From positions 395,983-459,982 of the forward strand of contig JAVGVS010000158.1 in NCBI GenBank assembly GCA_032718565.1: DNA of 64,000 nt, read 5' to 3'. The position numbers and the translations under genes were made by a program. Below the pieces are notes generated by a model, which was not told the DNA's origin, searched no databases, and was given only the letters and a program-made list of their open reading frames with translations. Source of the stretch: Distichodus sexfasciatus (Eukaryota > Chordata > Actinopteri > Characiformes > Distichodontidae). Below, one piece after another: positions 1 to 13,300 of the stretch; the first letter of the stretch is position 1, and every line of letters starts with the position of its first letter.

Positions 1-981
1 TCACAGTTTTTGGGAAGCAGGAGAGCTTTGTGTTCACGATTCACAAGTTAAGTGTGACGTGGACTGAACTGAGAGCAGCTGCCGGCCTGTTTCAGAGGGA
101 GCTGAATTCATTTGGAGTGTTCTCATATAGACACGAAATGTTGATTAAGAAGCCGAAAGGTGTGAAAACCGCCCGAGCCTGTGCAGCGTGAGGGAGAGAC
201 CGAGCCCTGAGTCAGGAGATGAGCAGCAGCTGAAAGACGTGATGGAGTTCTGCTGCTGAACTGGGATCCGTCTCCACTCACAAGGTCACAGTTAACACCA
301 TGCACTTACACACACCACCCCTGTCTGTCATCAGCAGCTGGGTGTGTGTGTGTGTGTTCTATAGATGTGTTGGCTTTACGCTCCACACACACCCTCTTAA
401 AGGCGCTCTATTAATCTGCCGTGTGTTCTCCACTTTCCTCTGCCAACTGCACATGCTTCTGCCCCTTAAACTGCACCGCTTTGCATGTGAGGCAGATTAT
501 GGGGGTGGGTGGAACAGCTGGGTGCAGGGATTGTGTTTTTGTGGGTCACTTGACCAGCACACACACACACTCATACACACACACACACACACACTCTCAT
601 GGTGTGACTGGGGGTTTTAATCTGTGTGTCTGCGGGCAGATCTGCTCGTCTGGCTCTTGCATATTTCATGAGCTTGTGCAGGAATAACAGCGCTCAGGCC
701 TCCCACTGTGTGTGTGTGTGTGTCCTGTTCGGTGTGTTGTCCACGCTGTACTGTTACACGTTGTCCCGGCTGGAGCAGAGCTTCTTTATGCTGATCCACT
801 GAGTCACGCCTGTGTGCCACATTCCTCCTCCCATCCTCCCTAATTAGAGGGCGTGTGAGACGGGAGCAGAGTTTCCACCGCCTCCTAACGAGTGTGAGGG
901 CATAACGAGGCCGCAATGGACATCACATGGCAAATAACACCTGTGTGTACCTGTGTGTGCAACCTGATTCGTTCTTAAGAT
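1..981. other. cdc14a intron sequence upstream of first visible exon
   Basis: No exon, RNA gene or classifiable element is seen here. The stretch holds a CA/TG microsatellite near 558-595 and several short TG runs. It is inferred to be intron because the first visible exon at 1263 starts inside the conserved phosphatase N-terminal region, so the start codon must lie further left. The short open frames on both strands lack codon structure or recognisable protein content. Confidence 0.6.
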
Positions 982-1145
982 TAGAGGTGGACCGATATTG
1001 GTTTTTCAGGGCTGATACTGATACCGATTATGGCTAGTTACTTAATATTGGTGATGGTCAAAATTAAACACCGATACTGTTAACCGGCAAAATGCCTAAT
1101 ATCGCACCCCGATAATCTGCCTGACTGAAAATTGGTTGACCCATA
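982..1145. mobile_element. 164-bp hAT-type MITE with exact 8-bp target duplication
   Basis: The element starts TAGAGGTGGACCGATATTGG and ends in an imperfect inverted copy (reverse complement TATGGGTCAACCAATTTTC). It is flanked by the identical octamer cttaagat at 974-981 and 1146-1153. Eight-base duplications are the mark of hAT transposases. Related copies are at 4743-5167, 30735-31000 and 53418-53665. It has no coding capacity. Confidence 0.8.
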
Positions 1146-1262
1146 CTTAAGATAATACTCCTAAAACATTTTCCTGATTTTAGCAGCTCACTTACTCATC
1201 TCCTGCCCTGAATATGTGTGTGTGTGTTTGCTAACCAGCTGCTGGTGGTTGTTTCCCGTCAG

Positions 1263-1342
1263 GTGATCTACCTGAAGAAGACTCCTGAGGAGGCCTACAG
1301 AGCTCTGATCTCGGGCTCCAATGCTTCATACCTGCCTTTCAG
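1263..1342 (+). CDS. cdc14a: cdc14a exon: N-terminal domain, VIYLKKTPEEAYRAL
   Basis: This 80-nt exon has acceptor tcccgtcag and donor AG/gtgaga. It encodes 26 residues beginning VIYLKKTPEEAYRAL and ending SYLPF, plus two bases of an Arg codon completed by the next exon. This is the non-catalytic N-terminal DSP-like half of CDC14. No defects are seen. Confidence 0.92.
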
Positions 1343-4300
1343 GTGAGACTCCTGCACTCTCATTACTAAACCCGAAACCGCTTGGGTATCAACTGGTTCC
1401 GATGCTGGTTCCTAAACGGTCCTTAAAGAGCTACTTTTTAAAATCAAACAAAAAGTTATGAAACAATATCTTTTTCTTTCATATTCCCTTTCAAATTCAA
1501 CAATATATTCTCTTAAAACCTATAATAAGCTGTAAGTGCACTATATGTAAGATTGTGGTCAAAACTGGTATTGCTGTCAAATTCAAAATACTGTAGCGTG
1601 CTGTTGCCCCCAACCCTCCTCCCTAGACTGGAGGTTGCCAGATAGGTTGGCGGATCTTGCAATAACTGATCTCCGTTTTCAGCCGTATCCATCTTTCAAA
1701 CGCATCTCCTATGCAGATCCTCCTTTAGTTTTTGAGAGTCGGTTTGGTGTGAGTTTTGAGTTTGGTGAGGCGTTTTAGTAACGTCAATGTAGCTCCAGCT
1801 CAGTGGTAACTGGCGACCTGGATGCCGAAATGCTACTGACCTCGTGATTAGCCGATAGCGGTGGGTGGAGCTACTGACCAAAACAGAAACAAAAAGACGA
1901 TTCACGGGCCGTAAATTAAATGTTAAAATGTGAATATTCTGGCTGTACTAATTTTGTCAGTGAGATCAGTATTTCAAAGGAACACGATTCCTTACTCTCT
2001 GGTGACATAATAGCTTCATTTCATGGTTACTTGCCATACATTTCTTACATATAGGTTCAGCACAGAAGTGGGCGTGGTTTTCAAAACACTCGTCATTTCA
2101 TTGTTGTCCCGACCCTCTATACAGGTGGAGAAAATAAGATAAGTTTCGGCTTGGTCCACTGTGTGCCCATAAAGCTCAAAACCGTTCCTTGCGCTGCACA
2201 AGCCATAGAATAATGTGTGTGAGAGTGCAGCTCATGCTGCGTTCGGCCTGAAAGTCCCTTGAGGCATCTCACAAGGCGGAATTTGTGTTCATCCCAGCAG
2301 CGTCCCTTATCGTACCACTTGCACTTTTACAATTTTGTCGTCATAAGATCGAAAAATCCTCAATCGAGCCTTCGTAACTCGGACCATCCGCTCCAGGATC
2401 CTACTCCCCGTCTCCTGTTTATTTTGTTTTGTAAACGTCACCGGTTCACCTCGTGACTGAGTTCTCGACTCATCACTACAAATGCAGCTGATTACATGGA
2501 GGCACCACGTATCTCAGTGGTACCAAAATTCATGTTGTCCTTGGGTCCGGTTACTAACGCTCACGTTGGCACCGCTTATATACAGGAAGCATATAGTTTC
2601 AGTAGCCAACCCTAGACCTTATGGTTCAGTTGTAGTTAGGTGAGGAGTGTATATTAATATTAATGTGAAGTGAATATTAATTTGCAAAACAAAATGGAAT
2701 ATGAGTGCACCTTTTCCCTTTTTATTAAAAAATGCAAAATCGAAAATGAACAAATCTTACACTGATTTATTTGCATGCTCCGGACTCCAGAGATGCTGTG
2801 CAGCTGCATGTGTGTGTCCGTGCTGGGGTGCGTGTGTGTCGTGTGAGAGTGTGAGATTTGGGTTTACGGGTGATGCCCTCGTTCCCTGTTTGTTTGTCAC
2901 CTGAGCCAAAGTGTAGTGTTGCAGGATGCAGAATGCACAGTAATTTACCCCCACAACCCTACTCACTAACCCTGGTGGGAGAGGGAGGGACTCTGGACAC
3001 ATCACGCACACTGTGTACCGTTATTCATCACACATCTAGACACTGAGGTTAGGAATGAGTATATAAGAGGGACAGCTGACCGTTTGGGGACACAATGGAG
3101 GGGAGAGATGCTGAGTATATTTGGGGGAAAAAGGATGTTGAGGATGGAATTGCCATGTGGCAGGAAAAGAGGAAGGCCTAAATAGGGATGCCCCATCCAA
3201 CTTTTTCGGCTCCGATGCTGATACTTGTGCACTGGGTATGTGCCGATTCAGAGTTCAGATCCGTTACCAGTTTTTACGAATGAGGGGCTGTGTCCACCAA
3301 ACGTGTTTTTTTTGCAGAGAGCTCTCAAAATCTCACTTCCAGAGCGCTTTCTTGGTGCTTTATCTCGGCGCTTGTTGTTGCTAAGTTCCGAAAAGCGGCA
3401 TCGGGCACTTCAGCGTCTTTCTTTGAGAACGCTAGTTCAGTCGACAGGATGGAGAGAAATCACATCTTGGCGTCAGTGATCTACTGATGGCTGTTTGTCT
3501 CCATAATAATAGTGAAAGTGAGTGATTATTTGTCTTTGTGAACACACCACAGCACACAGTGCACCACAACCACATGTGACCGCTGCATTTGACCCATCTC
3601 TAAAGGAGCAGTGGGCAGCTGACTTGGGCGGCGCCTAGAGAGCAGTACTTGGGGACGGTACCTTGCTCATGAGTACCTCAGTGGTACCTTTACCGGTCCA
3701 GAGATTCAAACTGGTGACCTTCCGATCACGAGGTCAGCTCCCTAACCGGAACGCTACCAACTGCCCGTATCCGCTGTAAGAGAGCTCTTGAAGTAAGACC
3801 AAAATAAAGGAGCTGAATTTTTGCATGTGTAGGAGAAATGCAGTTTTCCACACACGAGACTGGTGTCACATTAACCCACCAAAACAGAGATTTTTTTTTT
3901 TTTCCTCTGAAACGCCGCTGACCTGCTGCTTGTGCCAGCGCTCTTCCTCATCTGCACCGCTCTGCTGGCGTGCCACGCTGTAATCTCGTAACGTGGCATG
4001 AATCCTGCAGCCTCGCCTCCGTCTCACGGCCTTTAATAGGATTGAACTACATTTTCTTTAGAAAGGCAGAGTAGAACATGAGTGTGTGTGTCTGAGTGTG
4101 TGTGTGTTAATCCTCTAGTAGACCTGCTTGCTTGACTAAAGACAAAGACCCAGGATAATGCCCAGGGCGAGGGGCACGCTGCTGCAGATTGCCCCGGGGG
4201 AGATTATGTCACTGCTGCCAACTGTCAAGCCCTGCCTGATAATTTGGGATTATAGTAGAGTCCTGTCAGGGGTCTGATGTAATCTCAGGGTGTGTACAGA

Positions 4301-7300
4301 TTTAGACTCGCTCCCAAATGCACGCAAAGCAAAGCGGTTTGTGGTTAAAGGAGCACGCCGAGATGCCAGTCTGGGTATTAGTGAATGAAATCTCACCGTG
4401 CACGTTCACACTTATTTTATTCAAGTTTGCGAGGACGCCAGGTCACTGGTCGCTGTTCACAGCTGTTAAAGGTTGGTAAAGTAATGTAAGAGAGCAGAAC
4501 GGTAAGGCTACTGAGGCTGTGTGATGAGTGTGTGTGTGTGTGGGGTGATCTGGCCTCTCAGTAATGTGTAGGTTGGGTGTGAGAGTGTCCGTAATGGGCA
4601 GCGTGTACGTGTGAAGGCTGTGCTGGTGTGTGGGGGGCAGTACTGGGGCAGCTCCAGTGCTAGAGAGGGAGCACACTTCTGCCGTGCTGGAGAACTTTAT
4701 AATGATCAGAGAGACGGCTCACCTCACACCTGTGCTTCACACTGAGAGTCGACCGATTATCAGGGCTGATTTTAACCATGTTGCTGATTATCAGTGTTTA
4801 ATTTTGATCATCACTGATATGAAGTCATCACAAGGTGCTACTGCGGCTCCACTGCCGTCTCTTCTCTCTGTGCCGTTTGCTCTCCACTCACTGCTTCATC
4901 TAATGTCCCGCCCACAACACTCTCTGATTGGCTACATGTCACACCAGTAGTAGCCAATCAACACTGAAGCCTCGTTGTCACTCACACCACACTCACACAC
5001 CAGCGCAGCGTGAAGCTCCGAGAAGAAGAGGAGAGAGGAGAGTTCCAGCTGAGCTTGGGGTCTGGGTTTTTGCAGATTTATCCCGAATATCGTTTATCAG
5101 CCCCACGTTAACTAGCAGTAATGGGTATGAATATCGGCCCTGAATAATCAGTATCAGTCGGCCTCTACTTCCACGTGAAGACAAGCAGGATATAGTATTA
5201 ACGGCAGTTGGGGCAGTTGGTGGTGTAATGGAGCAGTGGGCAGCTTTTTGGGAGCACCCAATAAGCAGTGCTTGGGGATGGTATCTAGCTGTTGAGTACC
5301 TCAGTGGTACCTTTACCCATCCGGGACTTGAACCAGCGACACCCTGAGTGTTATGATTAGGCCTGTCACGATAACAAATTTTGCTGGACGATAAATTGTC
5401 CCAGGAATTGTTGCGATAAACAATAATATTGTCGTTGCGAGACCATTTTCAACTGATGTAATGATAATGGCATATTAATGCCAGCACACCCTTTCAACGA
5501 TCAAAACTGCATCGGATGATTATGTTTTAGGTGCAGATGCATGTTTGTCGTATTGCTATGTTTAGTTGCTACTGTTTTACAACAAATGCGACATACCGGC
5601 TGGCACAGGTTAAGTGGGTCACCATGGTCATTCGGTTTGAATCCAAAGTGCTCCCGCACTGAAGCTGTCGCGTTCGGCTTTGAAACCCATCCCATCTCTG
5701 TTTTTTTCCGAATCTCAACTAACGTTAGCGTTTTCTCTGCTTTTCTACACTCTGTGGTACGAGACCATGCGGCTGGCAAGTAGCCTACCTGACACGAGAG
5801 TTCACTCCTCATTACTAGTGATGCGTCGTTCGCGAACGAGACGGCTCTTTGAGCCGATTCTTTTTAGTGAACGATGGGAGCCGGCTCCTGTTCAAGAGCC
5901 GTTTTATTAATGTTTATAGAATTGTCCGGGTTTTTGAGCTGCCTAAACATTAAGGACGACAGTGGCCGGAACACGTTGTCTTCCGAAAAAGCCCGCCCAC
6001 GACACGGCGTCTTCTTTTTAACAAGCTCAAATCAGGTCACGCTAATCAGCATCAGGTAAAACGAACAGAGGGGCGGGTTTTTTAAAAAAGAGCCGTTTAG
6101 GAGCCGAAAGAGCCGGCTCTTCCTGCTGAGCTGAGCCAAATGAGCCGGTTCGCTAAAAAGAGCCGATAGCCGAAGAGAGAGACACGAGGAAAACAAACAA
6201 GCATGCAAATGAAAATTTTGCGGCCGGAAAAATGATTGACCTCATTTTAATTATCGTGCAATTAATTGATTTATCGTTTATCGCGACAGGCCTAGTTATG
6301 ATACCAACTGACCCAGTGTGTGGTAATTGACCTTATCCAGAGTGCGTTCTAATTTCAGGGAAGGTCTTCTTGGGATTAAGGGTTTTTGCTCAGCAACACA
6401 GTGGTGGTAGTGCTGGATTTGAACCCGCGTCCAGAGATGAGTCTCCTAACCACCAGACCACCACTTCCCCCGCTGCGTTATAATCCTGCAGGTGAGCTTC
6501 ATTCAGCCTCAACCCCGCTCTGCCAAATATTTATTTAACTGGCACCTCTGCTCTCTCTGCCTCCCCCGTCGTATTTCATCGTGTTTATGAGCGTATTACA
6601 GCCCTGTGAGCTTTCTCTGGTTATTGCAGTGTTAAATCACCGGCCGTGTCCTGAATGAAGCGCGCTCAGACAGAAATCATTTCTCTCTCTCCCTCTCTCG
6701 TCTGTGTGTTTGTAGTTTGTGTTGGTGCTCCCTCCCGCTGCTCGGTGTCCGTGCTGTGCTTTATCGCTCCCTTCTTTCCCCACAAAGATGCTCTTGTTCA
6801 TGAATGTAGTGCTGCTCGCTGCATGAAAGGGCTTTTGTCAACACGCCTCTGTCTTAACTCTGGTAGCCATGACACGTTCTGAGACAAAACAGAAATCTGG
6901 TTATGTAATGTCCTGCAGTTGGCTAACACAGGAAGTAAATAGTTATGTGGCGCAGCGGCTTCCGTGAGGGACAGAGCTCAATTTGATTCCTTGTGTAGAA
7001 GTGGGGGAGAGGGGAGGTGGGGAAGTGTGACTGCAGTAAAGCTGGTTTATTGTTCAACATTGACACTAATTCCTACGTATTGATATGACAATGAGCAGAA
7101 CGAGCAACACAACACACTACAAGCCCAAAAGCACATCACACCATTATACTGTTGAATTTCCTCAACAACACCAGCTCTCACTCACAATCTCTGTGTTCCT
7201 CGCCGTTTGTTAGTGAGCACGTCTCTCACAGGGAAGTCCAACATTCACCGAAGCGTTCCAGTTCAGTCAAATCTCCTCTTTATTACAGATACAACGCATT

Positions 7301-10300
7301 TTTTAGGTTAAAAACGGCCAGCGTTGTGCTCACAATACAGCCGTTCACTTGATGTTTTCAGCGTTTATTCTGAGACGTGTTCGTCGTGTTACTGTGTGGA
7401 ACGCCATAATCCCAAACCACTCTCATGTGGAACGCCATCATGTCAAAAATGTAGTTCTCGCCCAGAAACGAGTTATAGGCCAAAAGAAGGTCAGGGAAAT
7501 AAGACAAAAATTTAAAACTATCTCATATACAATAAGGTACATAAAGTTACATATGTGCAGACGGCATGGAGTACAATTTTAATTAGACTCAAGCTGGGTA
7601 CAGGTGTATCTGCATGTCTTCTTCTTCCTCTTTTGGCTTTTCCCTTCAGGGGTCGCCACAGCGAATCATATGTCTCCATCTAGTCCTATCTTCTGCATCC
7701 TCTACCCTCACACCAACTAACTTCATGTCCTCTTTCACCACATCCATAAATCTCCTTTTTGGTCTTCCTCTCAGCCTCCTGCCTGGTGGCTCCAGCCTCA
7801 GCATCCTTCTACCTATGCACTCATTGTCTCTCCTCTGGACGTGTCCAAACCGTCTCAGACTGGCCTCTCTGACTTTATCTCCAAAACATCTAACATGAGC
7901 TGTCCCTCTGATGGACTCATTCCTGATCCTATCCATCCTCGTCACTCCCAAAGAGAACCTCAACATCTTGAGCTCTGCAACCTCCAGTTGTGCCTCCTGT
8001 CTTTTCCTCATTGGCACCGTCTCCAAACCACACAACATGGCTGCTCTCACTACTGTCTTGTACACCTTTCCTTTCATTCTTGCTGAAACCCTTTTACCAC
8101 GCATCACACCTGACACTTTTCTCCACCCATTCCAACCTGCTTGTACACGCTTCTTCACCTCTTTTCTACTCTCTCCGTTACTTTGGACCGTAGGTAGTCC
8201 TCTACCTTCTTTAAAAAAAATGTATTGGCGTTAGGTTAACCTGAGTTTACAAAATTATTCTAAAGACAGATGACGGGTGCAATGAGATGTTTTTAAAGTG
8301 CCGAGTGCAACTGCAGCATTGTACGTAGCAGACAGAGTAGAAGCAGGTGATATTTGGACAGTGAAATGTGGCAGACAGTATAAATGATCATCACATTCGA
8401 GGTTATATAGCAGTATGTAATAGCAGAATTAAGACAGTAAAATGTGGCAGACAGTATAAGTGATCATAACAATATGAGGTTTGTATTAGCAGTATGTAAC
8501 AGCAGAATTGAGACTTAGAAAATCATGTCCTGGTTTAGAAGACGGATGGCCTGAGGATAGAAGCTCCTCCTGAGTCTCTCTGTTTTCGCCATGATGGTGC
8601 GGAACCTTCTGCCTGATTGCAGAAGATGAAGAAGTCCGTTTCCAGGATGAGCTGGGTCTTAAACAATTCTGATTGCCCTGGTCCTACACCATTATATTAA
8701 TGAAGCTGAGCCCTGGCTGCTCTCAGGCTGTTTGGAGCAGGAACGACGAGGCTTTTAGAATAGGGCTGGACGATACAACCGCAAAAATCAATACCGCGAC
8801 TGCATGAACATTTCACCTTGATTATGATTAATGACAGGTATGGTAGCTCAGTGCAGTTTATCCCTCAACATGTGGGTCTGAGTCCAGTCTAAGACGCCTT
8901 TTTTGGGGTGGTCTAGACGTTGGGATACTCACCTGGGTTTGAATCTTATCTTCAGCACTACCATCACAGAGTAAGATGCTCAGTTTCTCTCAGGGAAAAC
9001 ACTTCCTGAAATTAGGAAATGGAAGTTGGATAACAGCGTCTGCTAAATGCCGTAAATGTAATGGTTAGGATATTCACCTATGAACCAAAAGGTTGTAGGT
9101 TCGAATCCTACTTCCAGCACATCAATGGTAGCAAGACCTTTAACCTCTGGGTAATTTAGGGGAAACTGTCTCTTTAATTAGGAAATGAAAGTACTGCAGT
9201 TGACGTGTTTATCAGGTTTGAAAGTTATAGAACTTTTTGGCTACTATCTCTTTTCCTAGCGTTTTCCCGTATCGGGGTCCGCTCTTCTACAATGTCTTTT
9301 CCATTTGGCGCGGTCGTGTACGTCCTCAGGGTTGACGCCGACGGTCTTCATGTCATGTCTGATGCAGTTGAGCCGCCGTTGTTTTGGCCGGCCACGTGGG
9401 CGTTGTCTTTGGAGATCGAGGTCGAGTGCCGTTTTGGGTATTGAATACTCGTTACTTCGCATGACATGACCATGCCATCGGAGACGCGTCTCGCGCATCT
9501 TCTCGACTATTGGCGCGATTCCCATTCGCTTCCGGACATCAACATTCATGACATGGTCCCATCTTGATAGCCCCAGGCACCAGCGTAGCATTCTCATCTC
9601 CATTGTGCTCATGGCTCGCTCGTGTTTCGTCGTAACCCGCCAACACTCTGATCCATAGAGGGCCACTGGACGGACGACAGTTTTGTATATTTTCGCTTTG
9701 AGTCGATCAGGCATACGACGGTCACAGAAAACGCAGAGAACTTTTTGGCTACCATAGTTGTTCAAAAACTTTAGATTAATTGGTTGTTTATTTTATTTGT
9801 ATAATTTCTGTTTCTAATTTTGCTTCATCATACTTGCCTTGACCATAAAATAGCCATAGTTGCTAATATGGCATTAAAATCAAATAAACAAGCAAATTTT
9901 GTATTATTTTTTTCCCCTCACATATCACTGAGGAGATTTGCACTGTAAATATGACCGGCTGTTAAAGCTGAGATCTTTCTCTTAATAAAAGAGTATGTGT
10001 TATATCTTTGTGATTTTAAAACATGAGTGAAGGAAACACAGAGATGTAGTGCAGACTGGACGGGGCAGAGTCACGTGACAACACACACACTAATATGTTT
10101 TTAACATCACCACACGCTGGGGAAAGTAGGAACAGAATTTAGAAAAATAATCATCATTTGATCGATTTTTGATTAATTGTCCAGCCCAACCTTATCCCCA
10201 CAGATCCCAGTTCAGCCCTGCAGCTCTCCTCATCAGCTGGTGCTGTGCCAAGAACAGATTCTCATAGATTTTTGCATGGCCTCTTTCACAGTGTCTATTT

Positions 10301-13300
10301 TTAACAGTGGTGTTGACCTCGACTGCCCCATGCTGCTTGGGATGTGTCGTGTCCAGCGTGTCGGTCAGACTTTAGCTTCTCCTGCGGAGTCGGTGCTGAA
10401 GTGAAGCTGGCTGGAGATCAGTCCAACCTGTGAGTTGAGATGAAACATGCTTGTAAGGCCAGCTGTGGAGGAACAGGGCAGGCTCTTTTCTAACAGTAAA
10501 GGACGTCCAGCAGGGCTGGTCAGCAACTCTGGCTTCCTGCCGGACTTCCTCCATATCCCCGGCTTCATATTTGGGCATGGAGAGAGTTGTTACATAAGAG
10601 CCGTGTCCTGCCAAGCCCTGCATGTTACAGTTTTCTTATGGACCCTGCTGGATGTTCTGTAGCCTCACCTCACAGACACACACACACACACAATAAGCAG
10701 ACGTTCTTATCCGGAGCAAATTTTCAGATGCAGTTTCCCTGATGAGCAACTTGGGGTTAAGCGTCTTGCTCAGGGACCCAGTGGTGGTCGTGCTGAAGGC
10801 AGGATTTGAACCCATGACCCGTGGGTTTAAAGGCGGTCAGGTGTGTTTTTCTGTGCATGAGTAAGAAATGGAGTTATTTTGCACTTCGGTCTGAGAAGCT
10901 CCACACCCAGTCTCTGGAGAATGAGGGCAGGATTGAGATTACTCCTCCTCTTCTCCTTTTTTCTGCTTTCTTCGTGAGGGCGATGTGGGCTTACAGATTG
11001 ATTTTATTTGGAGTTTCTCCAAGAACGGGGCAGTTGCTGCCGGTAAAAGTACCGCTGAGGTGCTCATGAGTACTCCTCCCCGGGTTCTGGCCCGATCAGC
11101 TGCCCAGTGTTCCTTCAGGGATGGGTCAAAAGCAGAGCTCCCATGTGGTTGTGGTGTTGTGTTCACAATGACAGACATTCAGTTTAATACAAAGCTGTAC
11201 CTGTACTGGAGCTGCTGTACACGGCCCATGATTAATCCTGCTCCTCTAACAGGAATGTGTGTGTGTGTGTGTGTGTGTTGATCTCTCTTCTTCAGATACA
11301 AGTGACTAATGTTGTCTTCATCTCACATTGTGTAATATTCTGTCTGTGACTCTTTAGGCCGATTATGGAAATCTTGGTGTTTGTTTATCCGTGCTGTTCA
11401 GGGGTTTAATGCGAGGCATGTCGTGGAGCAGGGCTTTACGTAACCATGACAATGCGGCTTAAAAGGGGAAGTCCACTAGACGATGCTCGGTGAAGAACAC
11501 TGAGTTTACAGGGGGTGTGTGCAGATTTAGGTATGAGGAGCATGAATATTAGCCAAGTAAACAGGAGTCCAGGCGTCGCTCCAGATCCTAATAAGAGGCT
11601 GTGTTGTTGCAGGACGTCTCTCAACGCATTACCGCTCATTCACTATTATCCTCCTGAGCAGGTCTGAGCGCATCTTTAAAAGTGTATCAGGTGTTGGCTC
11701 CTTTTGGTGCAGGAGTTGACCATGTTTGTCGCCGCATTTTTGGTTAATACCGAAACATCTACTGTATCTGTCACACACACTCAATTTATAATCCTTTTGT
11801 CTTTCCAGAGATGCGTCGTTTGGAAATTGTACGTACAACCTGACCATTCTGGACTGTTTGCAGGGGATCAAGAAGGTAAGTTTTGGCTGTTGGTGGAGAG
11901 AGTGGGGAGAGTTAGACAAATGTAAAAATCAGTCTGACGCTGATGACTTAAAACAATAATCGGACGATTCCAATGTTATTGTGCAAACCTAGTGCTGGGC
12001 GATAAAACGATCTTGATATTTTATCGAGAAAAATGTGATGACGATAACGATGATAAACTAAGCTATAAAATTCGATCACACTTGTTTGTCCACTATGCGA
12101 CAGCGCGTTGAGATAGACAGTATCTTTGGCCAATCACGTAGCTTGGCATAACGCCAGCACAACAGCCAGTCACGCCCAATGATGCAAATTTGCCCATAAC
12201 ACACGAAAAAGCGGCTGTATGTTAGTTTTGCCACATGACGTCAGCGTCGTTGTTTACTATCAACACGGCTGAACGGTTTCGCCAGGTTTTTTGCACCTTT
12301 GTAACATCCGAATGCAAATAATTTTTTATCTTCCTCATTTCACAGCGACATGTTTTCTCTCACTGCCGCTTTCTGCTTCTTCCTCTTCTTCTGTCCAGGG
12401 TTGCTCCGGGGTAGTAAAAGGTAGTAAATTAAATTAGGCCAAATTAAGGCCAGTAAAAAGTAGTAAACGTCATCTGAGGAGGTAGTAAATTTTCGAACCC
12501 CCATCCAACTGGGCCTATGCGTTTTTCAATTTGTGTAACTTCCGTGCAGGCCTATCTCCTTAAATTACTAAACTTGCGTCAATTTATTTTTATGTTGCCA
12601 GTAGGACCTGAGTGATAGGAATGATGTCACGTGTACCTCGCGGCTCTTCGGTAATCTACTGCGCGCGAGGACATCTAACACATCGAGAGGAAAAAAGACA
12701 TTCGCGAGAGGAAAAATACAGTTATATGATCACAACCGATAATAGCGCACTCGATTCTCAATTTTGTGCTCTCGAGTTTCACATTTGCGTGCGCGACTTT
12801 GAAATTTTACGCCCGTGAATTTTTTGCGGCAAGCCATTTTGCGCGCGGCAAACATTCTAATATTAGCTGGTGGCCACTTGCTGCTTCTAGTTTTTCACAG
12901 ACGGGAAATGGGGAAGTGTAAGTTTAATAAAACTTGGCTTGATGACCCGTCATTTAAAGACTGGCTTAAGCCGGTCATGGGGAATGACCGGGAAGCATTC
13001 TGCAGTGTGTGCAAGAAAACAATAAATTCAACCTGGAACGGCGTTATCGCGATCAAATCGCACAGAGAGTCCACCAGTCACCAGCAGCGTATTCGCGTGC
13101 GGGGGGAGCAGTTCCCTATTTCGTTGTTCTGTGATGCTACACGGACCAGGGGAAATGTAAACCTAAGGTCAGCTACGAGCACAAACACTGCCATCACACC
13201 ACCTCAGCAGCAAACTAGTGCCACTAGCACCACGACGGCTGCAGCAGACAGACAGCAGAGCTTACTGTTACCAACGTCAGCTCTCAGCGCTGAAGTTCTC

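Larger units (their letters stand above)
5358..6294 (-). mobile_element. hAT transposon remnant (937 bp) with exact target duplication, coding sense minus
   Basis: Terminal inverted repeats are TAGGCCTGTCACGATAAC on the left and, inverted, TAGGCCTGTCGCGATAAACG on the right. The flanks are the identical octamer gttatgat at 5350-5357 and 6295-6302. The interior encodes a BED-type zinc finger on the minus strand (5501-5812) and holds a further nested MITE (about 5815-6175). The transposase catalytic part is absent, so it is non-autonomous. Confidence 0.88.
8764..10187. mobile_element. hAT-type MITE interrupted by SINEs and an RTE fragment
   Basis: The left end TAGGGCTGGACGATAC and the inverted right end TGGGCTGGACAATTAATC define an element. 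Its own sequence resumes after 9760. Between them sit two SINEs (8909-9190) and an RTE insertion (9245-9738). No target duplication is visible. Confidence 0.6.
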
